Assembly: GCA_002401525.1 (NCBI GenBank)
Contig: NVTH01000057.1
Span: forward strand, 6,912 to 17,789
Reading direction: 5' to 3'
Source of the DNA: Moraxellaceae bacterium
GTDB lineage: Bacteria; Pseudomonadota; Gammaproteobacteria; Pseudomonadales; UBA3067
DNA length: 10,878 nt
The notes below the pieces were generated by a model, which made no database searches, had not been told where the DNA came from, and saw only the letters and a program-made list of their open reading frames with translations. Below, one piece after another: positions 6,788-10,878 of this stretch (position 1 is the first letter of the stretch; each line of letters starts with the position of its first letter). A program made the translations under genes and the position numbers.

Positions 6788-7960
6788 TTAACTTCTCTTT
6801 TTTTCAGCCACTACGTCTACTATTCTTGCCTCAAGCAATGGGCATTTATTGAAATCAGCGAACCGTTGTAACTCGTCGTTTAACGCAGGAAAAAACTGAT
6901 CCCGATCGAGTATGCCCTCTTCCAAATTCAGGCTTAACACTTCAAATCGTTCATCGGCTCGATGCGCTTTGCAGTCAATTCGGCCAACAAATTTGTCACC
7001 GTACAGGATTGGAAGACAGAAGTAGCCGAATACTCGTTTAGCCGCCGAGACATAGCATTCTATTCGATAATCGAATCCGAATAGCGTACTCAGGCGATCA
7101 CGGTGGATCACCACATTATCAAATGGAGACAGCACTTTCACACCGTCATTAGTTGTATTAATCGACGGTATCTGTTCGGGCGCCTTACTGTCCACGTAAA
7201 CCGTATTCCCTTTGGCGTTATCCAACGCTCTTACCACTCCGGCTTCGACACGCTGCTCGAGAACCTCGCGCATCGCATCACGCATAGGTTTACCCTTTTT
7301 CAGATGCAATAACTGCTTCCAGGTGAAGACACCGTGCGCCCTGAGCGTCGTATCGAACAAATACGCTGCATACTCAGACAGCGTAGGCATTCTCGTATCG
7401 ATCTCCGCAGGCAAACACCGTTCGGCAAGGTCGTAGACCTTCTCCATGCCATTGCGTTCGCACACCATTAGATCACCTTGTATAAACAGCTTATCGACGG
7501 CACGCCGACCTGGCCCCGTGCTCCACCATTTGCCCTTTCCCTTTTCTCCTTTATCGAGATCACGCAACCGCAACGGCCCTTCTGCGCTCACGCGATCCAG
7601 AATCCCGCTCATCAGCTGTTCGTCGACATTAGTGTAATATCGGTTTTCACCATTTCGTACCGATGCCATATTCGGCAACGCAAATCGGTAATCGCGCATA
7701 GGCAGATACGAAGCGGCATGATACCAATACTCAAAGATATGTTGCTCACGGACCAGTTGGTTCAAATGGCTTGGATCATAGCCCGGCACCCTACTCCACA
7801 ACACATGATGATGTGCGCGCTCAACTACCGATAGCGTATCGATTTGAACATAACCAAGGTGCTCAATGGCACTGCGCGTTCCAGACAGACCTGTCCCAAA
7901 CTGCGGCGGCGATGCCAGACCTTGTTTAGACAATGCTAAACGTCTCCATTGCGACGTCAT
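6788..7960 (-). CDS. YcaQ/AlkX-like DNA glycosylase (HTH_42 family)
   Basis: The 390-residue protein belongs to the winged-helix HTH_42 family of AlkZ-like DNA glycosylases, whose members unhook interstrand crosslinks or remove bulky N7-alkylated bases. Evidence: the N-terminal stretch GYVQIDTLSVVERAHHHVLW (36-55) carries Gln39-Ile-Asp41, the Q-x-D catalytic signature of the YcaQ/AlkX branch (the AlkZ branch has Q-x-Q). After it come the typical WSRVPGYDP and FEYWYHAASYLPM segments, then winged-helix repeats, a VLSPFDNVVIHRDRLSTLFG segment and a LPILYGDKFVGRID C-terminal core. Length is close to that of E. coli YcaQ. It is cytoplasmic with no TM segment. The start at ATG 7958-7960 overlaps, as ATGA, the stop of an open frame upstream; the ribosome site is weak (GCGGG). 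It converges with the kinase operon across 80 bases in which I found no clear terminator. I name the family confidently but not the exact lesion repaired. Confidence 0.88.
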   Translation of the reverse strand: MTSQWRRLALSKQGLASPPQFGTGLSGTRSAIEHLGYVQIDTLSVVERAHHHVLWSRVPGYDPSHLNQLVREQHIFEYWYHAASYLPMRDYRFALPNMASVRNGENRYYTNVDEQLMSGILDRVSAEGPLRLRDLDKGEKGKGKWWSTGPGRRAVDKLFIQGDLMVCERNGMEKVYDLAERCLPAEIDTRMPTLSEYAAYLFDTTLRAHGVFTWKQLLHLKKGKPMRDAMREVLEQRVEAGVVRALDNAKGNTVYVDSKAPEQIPSINTTNDGVKVLSPFDNVVIHRDRLSTLFGFDYRIECYVSAAKRVFGYFCLPILYGDKFVGRIDCKAHRADERFEVLSLNLEEGILDRDQFFPALNDELQRFADFNKCPLLEARIVDVVAEKKRS

Positions 7961-8084
7961 CCCGCAATCAACTTAGCTAGGGCTGGAATATATTGGTAGC
8001 TAAAGCCTTTTCGAGCAAATGAAATAACTTTACTTTTTCTATTTATTGTTTCATCGACAAGCATATATAACGCTCTAAATTGAC
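7957..8084 (-). pseudogene. Open frame overlapping the glycosylase start, possible gene remnant
   Basis: On the minus strand a frame is open from an ATG at 8181 to a TGA at 7957-7959, and the TGA overlaps the glycosylase ATG. Its first 32 codons lie inside the small TM protein gene and are probably a shadow. The remaining stretch, about 42 codons, has no other gene over it and includes NRKSKVISFARKGFSYQYI. This faintly recalls the last repeat of RecX (K-x-R-x-x-R-F-L-x-x-R-G-F-S), but one residue shorter between the Phe and the Gly. It has no own ribosome site. It may be a remnant, or merely untranslated sequence before the glycosylase. Confidence 0.2.
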
Positions 8085-8381
8085 CTAGGTGATACTTATT
8101 GGCGAAAGACTGAAACCCGTTAGGTAAAGTCCTATACCTGTGGCAGCAATAACAATAAAGACTAAATATATTCTGTACCATTTTTGTAGTTTTAAACCTT
8201 TTTCAGTGAGAACGCTTGATGGCGGAATAGTCATTTTCCATAAAGCACTCAAATCTTCGATTTGATTAATCTTTTCCCGCGACACCTGTTTTGAGAGAAG
8301 CCTTATAAGGTAGAACTGAGGAAAGACCCCAAGCACCAGTAAAACTAAAAAGGGAATTACAGCAGAATTAAATTCCATCAT
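8085..8381 (-). CDS. Small two-TM membrane protein of unknown function
   Basis: This 98-residue protein has two hydrophobic helices, about 7-28 (AVIPFLVLLVLGVFP...) and 68-90 (WYRIYLVFIVIAATGIGLYL), joined by a charged loop of about 40 residues (KQVSREKINQIEDLSALWK). The N-terminal Met-Glu and the basic first loop (RLLSKQ) suggest that both ends face the periplasm, with the loop cytoplasmic, but this is weak. Two ATGs are adjacent; AAGGA lies 3 bases before the first and 6 before the second, so translation may begin at 8378 (97 residues). A plausible -10 box sits about 45 bases upstream. The glycosylase follows on the same strand after about 120 bases. I do not recognise the family. Confidence 0.68.
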   Translation of the reverse strand: MMEFNSAVIPFLVLLVLGVFPQFYLIRLLSKQVSREKINQIEDLSALWKMTIPPSSVLTEKGLKLQKWYRIYLVFIVIAATGIGLYLTGFSLSPISIT

Positions 8382-8423
8382 TGATCCTTAATACACCTAT
8401 ATCGATATTTACGGCGGGTCTCG

Positions 8424-8451
8424 AGTATAGCGAAAAACCAGTGCCTAATAA
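8424..8451 (-). promoter_or_regulatory. Possible sigma-70 promoter for the small membrane protein
   Basis: On the minus strand TATACT (8424-8429) matches the -10 consensus at five of six positions, with a 16-base spacer to a poor -35, TTATTA (8446-8451, three of six). The -10 lies 42 bases before the start codon. Only position and the -10 match support it. Confidence 0.3.
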
Positions 8452-8511
8452 TGCGCTTACTATTTTGACTTCGCCAGGGTGTTCCTCTCGATTGTTTTTA
8501 GATCGGCTCAC

Positions 8512-9057
8512 TTATTTATCTGTCCTATTGAATTCGTATAGATAAACTAGCGATTTATAAATGTCGTTTAGTTGCACGGTTTTGATTGGCTTGTGCGACG
8601 GCAATGCAAAACTGTTGCTTATCAAGTATTCAAGTTGGCCTTTTTCCGCATTCAATTTATTCTCAACCCCTAGCATTCCTCCTGGAAATAAATAGCAGAA
8701 TATAACCGAAGCGTCGCTAAGATCGGCGCGCATAAAATTTTGACGGTATACCTGCAAATTTTTCAAACCGAATGCTTTTTTAAGTAAAATGGATGTTAGC
8801 CAAGGCATGAGTGATAATTCATAACCGACTATTTTTCGCTGGGGATATTTTTTTGCAAGCGGAATAAGAAGGTTTCCCCAACCGCTGCCTAATTCAAAAA
8901 TGGGGCCTGTTCCGGTTTCGTCGGTTAGCTCGAGCATAGTTTGACGCGCTTTCTTTGAGCTAGGCATGGGTGAAATGCCCAAAATCAGAGTACTCCAAAC
9001 AATAGAAACCCCAGTAAGAACGGTAAGGGCAAGGATTACAATTTCGAAGATTAACAA
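8512..9057 (-). CDS. Membrane-anchored class I methyltransferase (FAM173-like layout)
   Basis: The 181-residue protein has one N-terminal TM helix (about 4-27) followed by a SAM-binding Rossmann domain. Motif I is FELGSGWGN (54-62); the ribose-binding acidic residue is Glu80 in VGYELS; then come NFMRADLSDASVIFCYLFPG (107-126) and a final strand region around ISNSFALP. The TM helix placed directly before a short methyltransferase, and the ADLSDASVIF-YLFPGGM block, resemble the FAM173/ATPSC-KMT type of lysine methyltransferases; the bacterial substrate is unknown. The start is unusual: TTG at 9055-9057, supported by AAGAGA (9066-9071) 8 bases upstream. An in-frame TAG at 9061-9063 lies between it and an ATG at 9076-9078, so no ATG start is possible without reading through. 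The next ATG is downstream of the TM helix. The gene is divergent from the chemoreceptor. Confidence 0.78.
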   Translation of the reverse strand: MLIFEIVILALTVLTGVSIVWSTLILGISPMPSSKKARQTMLELTDETGTGPIFELGSGWGNLLIPLAKKYPQRKIVGYELSLMPWLTSILLKKAFGLKNLQVYRQNFMRADLSDASVIFCYLFPGGMLGVENKLNAEKGQLEYLISNSFALPSHKPIKTVQLNDIYKSLVYLYEFNRTDK

Positions 9058-9241
9058 AGGCTACGTCTCTTTTTTCATTAGTTGAGATTATACATGCCTG
9101 AGATCTGCATTTACAATCAAGTGTTTTTTTAGAGGAAAGCGCTCAACAGCAGTGCTAACAACATCGACAGCCCTGAGAGATCTCATTATGTGCCATTTAT
9201 TACTTATAAATGAAGGCAGTAAAAAAATAGGCTACCCTAGT

Positions 9242-9250
9242 GTAAGGAGG
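9242..9250 (+). promoter_or_regulatory. Near-perfect Shine-Dalgarno for the chemoreceptor
   Basis: TAAGGAGG within these bases is a full match to the anti-16S tail. Four bases later (ACTA, 9251-9254) comes TTG 9255-9257, the best start codon in reach. This TTG frame is +1 relative to the chemoreceptor body and ends at TAA 9306-9308, which is the main reason to suspect a frameshift in the leader. Confidence 0.6.
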
Positions 9251-9254
9251 ACTA

Positions 9255-10878
9255 TTGTATCTTCCAAACCTCTTTAACATTTTGGTGGTGAAGTATTTTT
9301 GCAATTAAAATAAGTGTCAGCGCTAGACTCCTTCTCGGATACGGATTGTTAGTGGTTCTAATACTACTTATAAGTAGTATTAGTTTCCTTTCTTTACGTG
9401 ACCTTAGTCGATCTATGGCTGTCGTTACTGAAGAAACCACGCCAATAGTGGTTGAAGTTGGCAAATTGACCAACAAATTTCTTGTTGTCGATCGAAAGCT
9501 GGCTGAAATCGTTTCTATGCAAGATTTGACATTAATTAGCGAAAAAAGAACTGACATCAACACAATCAAAAATGAGATCAGCATCCTCTACGCAAACCTC
9601 AGTTCTCTGCTTGAAGGCGAAGAAATTAAGAGTAATCTTGAGCAAGCATTAAAAATCCACTTAGGCGGAACAGAGGAAATCGCAAAGGTAAGAGTCGAGA
9701 TGCTACAGCTCAGTTTAGAACTGAGCGACCTACAAGAAGAGTTTCAAGAAATTGTCAAAGAAATCACTGATGTTGTTTCAGAACAGATTGGAGAAGCTAA
9801 AGGAGACCCCGCAGGAAGTGAATACTTTGAGGCTATTATACGAATTATTAAATCCCTCGGTGAGCCGGCTATTCAATTAGGGTATTCATTAAACCAAGAT
9901 AGCCTCGTCATTATTGATAAAATGAAAGCCAGGGGTGTAGAGACACTTAATTCGAACTTGGAAAACCTATCAAGATCTTATGATGTCGATTATTTAAGCG
10001 AGTTACTGGAAGATTTTAATTTACACATGCTTGAGAAAGATGCTTACTTCAATATCTTAAAGCAGCGAATACAAGAAATATCACTCATGAATAGTGCCAT
10101 GGCTTCCAGCAACAAGGCTTCAAATGAATTGCTACTTCAATTAGACAATCTCGTTGTTTTAGGAGAAGAATTAAATAGCAAGGCCCAAGCTAAGGCGGAC
10201 GAATCATCCACAAATAACATCATTCTGTTGGGAGTAATAACCCTGGCCGCCGTTATATTAGGGGTCGTAGTATCGCTTTTCACCAGTCGTCTAATATTGA
10301 CTCAGCTAAATCATACCGTGGATGGATTAGCCGCAATAGCCAAAGGCGATTTTACCATCAGTTTAGATGAAGATCAGGGCGATGAATTTAGTGATCTCGC
10401 TAAAGCGGTTAATGCGCTGGTCTCGGATTTAAAAAGTATGATCCTCATGATTCTATCTGACGTCAAAACCGTCTCGGAGGCAGTTGATAAAGCGGCATGT
10501 CAGAGCGAGATTACGGAGAGCATAATGAATCAGCAGCAAATCGAGACAAAAATGGCGGCGAAAAAGGTCAATGATATATCTGTCACCGTTCAAGAGGTCG
10601 CCAAGCATGCTGCGGTATCGCTAGAGGACGCAACGAAGGTCAGCAGCACCACTCAGGCAGGCTCGGAAAAAGTAGTGGAATCAATTTCCAGTATGTTGCG
10701 ATTAGAAGGCAGGTTTAATTCCGCTATGGATACGGTCACAACGCTTGAGAGTGATGTGACCCGTATTGGTGGCGTGCTTGATGTCATAGGGAGTATCTCT
10801 GAACAAACTAATTTGTTGGCGCTCAATGCCGCCATTGAAGCCGCACGCGCAGGTGAGCAAGGTAGAGGCTTCGCGGTG
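9255..10878 (+). CDS. Methyl-accepting chemotaxis protein, partial at 3' end, 5' frameshift suspected
   Basis: This is an inner-membrane chemoreceptor that would signal to CheA/CheW. From 9292 to the window end one frame is open (529 codons). It encodes TM1 ([20 protein letters not shown], about 9313-9372), a periplasmic domain of about 270 mainly helical residues, TM2 ([20 protein letters not shown], about 10216-10275), a HAMP domain (about 10280-10435, [16 protein letters not shown]) and the signalling helices, ending inside the conserved hairpin tip [20 protein letters not shown]. The long all-helical sensor is compatible with the helical bimodular type, by size and composition only. The 5' end is odd. 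The frame is closed by TGA 9289-9291, and between that and TM1 there is no ATG, GTG or TTG. The well-placed TTG 9255 behind a strong Shine-Dalgarno is in another frame. Dropping one T from the five at 9296-9300 would join them, giving [15 protein letters not shown] and then [11 protein letters not shown]. Otherwise it must use a rare ATT at 9295 or a TTG inside TM1 (9346). Confidence 0.85.

Noticed and set aside
7103..7834. Several forward open frames of 63-118 codons inside the glycosylase gene
   Set aside because: They are shadows of the minus-strand HTH_42 gene, which has a continuous conserved protein; none has a ribosome site or a recognisable domain.
8085..8181. N-terminal part of the 74-codon frame overlapping the small membrane protein
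   Set aside because: The other frame here encodes a clear TM helix (residues 68-90 of the 98-residue protein) with a proper ribosome site, so this part is taken as a shadow.
9082..9241. FliA (sigma-28) promoter for the chemoreceptor
   Set aside because: I looked for TAAA followed by a GCCGATAA-like box; the A/T-rich stretch at about 9200-9230 does not match the -10 element.
9252..9584. 110-codon minus-strand open frame opposite the chemoreceptor start
   Set aside because: The forward strand encodes TM1 and the receptor sensor here. The hydrophobic look of the minus translation is a mirror of the TM1 and helix codons.

Overview
The window looks like chromosome from a moderate-to-low GC gammaproteobacterium, probably aquatic and motile. 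I infer this from protein style: a 7TMR-DISM histidine kinase pair, a YcaQ-type DNA glycosylase, a double-TM chemoreceptor and a tandem glutaredoxin/GST_N protein. No marker gene fixes the genus. There is no IS element, CRISPR array, tRNA or rRNA that I can see.

Layout. The left part (1-1656, + strand) holds a possible tail of an upstream gene, a perfect 8+8 bp palindrome, a soluble SAM-dependent methyltransferase with a strong stem-loop over its stop codon, and a protein with two thioredoxin-fold modules of which only the first keeps a CPFC site. Positions 1657-2032 carry no intact gene but contain what looks like a decayed minus-strand reading frame. Positions 2033-6707 (+) hold two adjacent paralogous 7TM histidine kinases. 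A convergent minus-strand block (6788-9057) encodes a YcaQ/AlkX-like glycosylase, a small two-TM protein and a membrane-anchored methyltransferase. From about 9255 a divergent chemoreceptor gene runs off the right end; its 5' end appears to be out of frame.

The main point of interest is the kinase pair. The two proteins share signal peptide, periplasmic 7TMR-DISMED2-like domain, seven-TM region, DHp and ATPase domains, so they arose by duplication. They have lost complementary parts. The first keeps a canonical ATPase domain and a complete C-terminal receiver, but the phosphoacceptor histidine of its H-box is glutamate (Glu460) and the rest of the box is eroded. The second has a perfect SHELRTP H-box (His493) but no receiver, and one glycine of its G2 box is lysine. 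Together they hold one complete set of hybrid-kinase parts. This suggests, but does not prove, that they work as an obligate pair: histidine on one protein, receiver on the other. No separate output regulator is encoded nearby.

A second point is the chemoreceptor start. A near-perfect Shine-Dalgarno and a TTG codon open a frame that would join the chemoreceptor exactly if one T were missing from a run of five (9296-9300). This could be a real frameshift, a slippage switch or a sequencing error.
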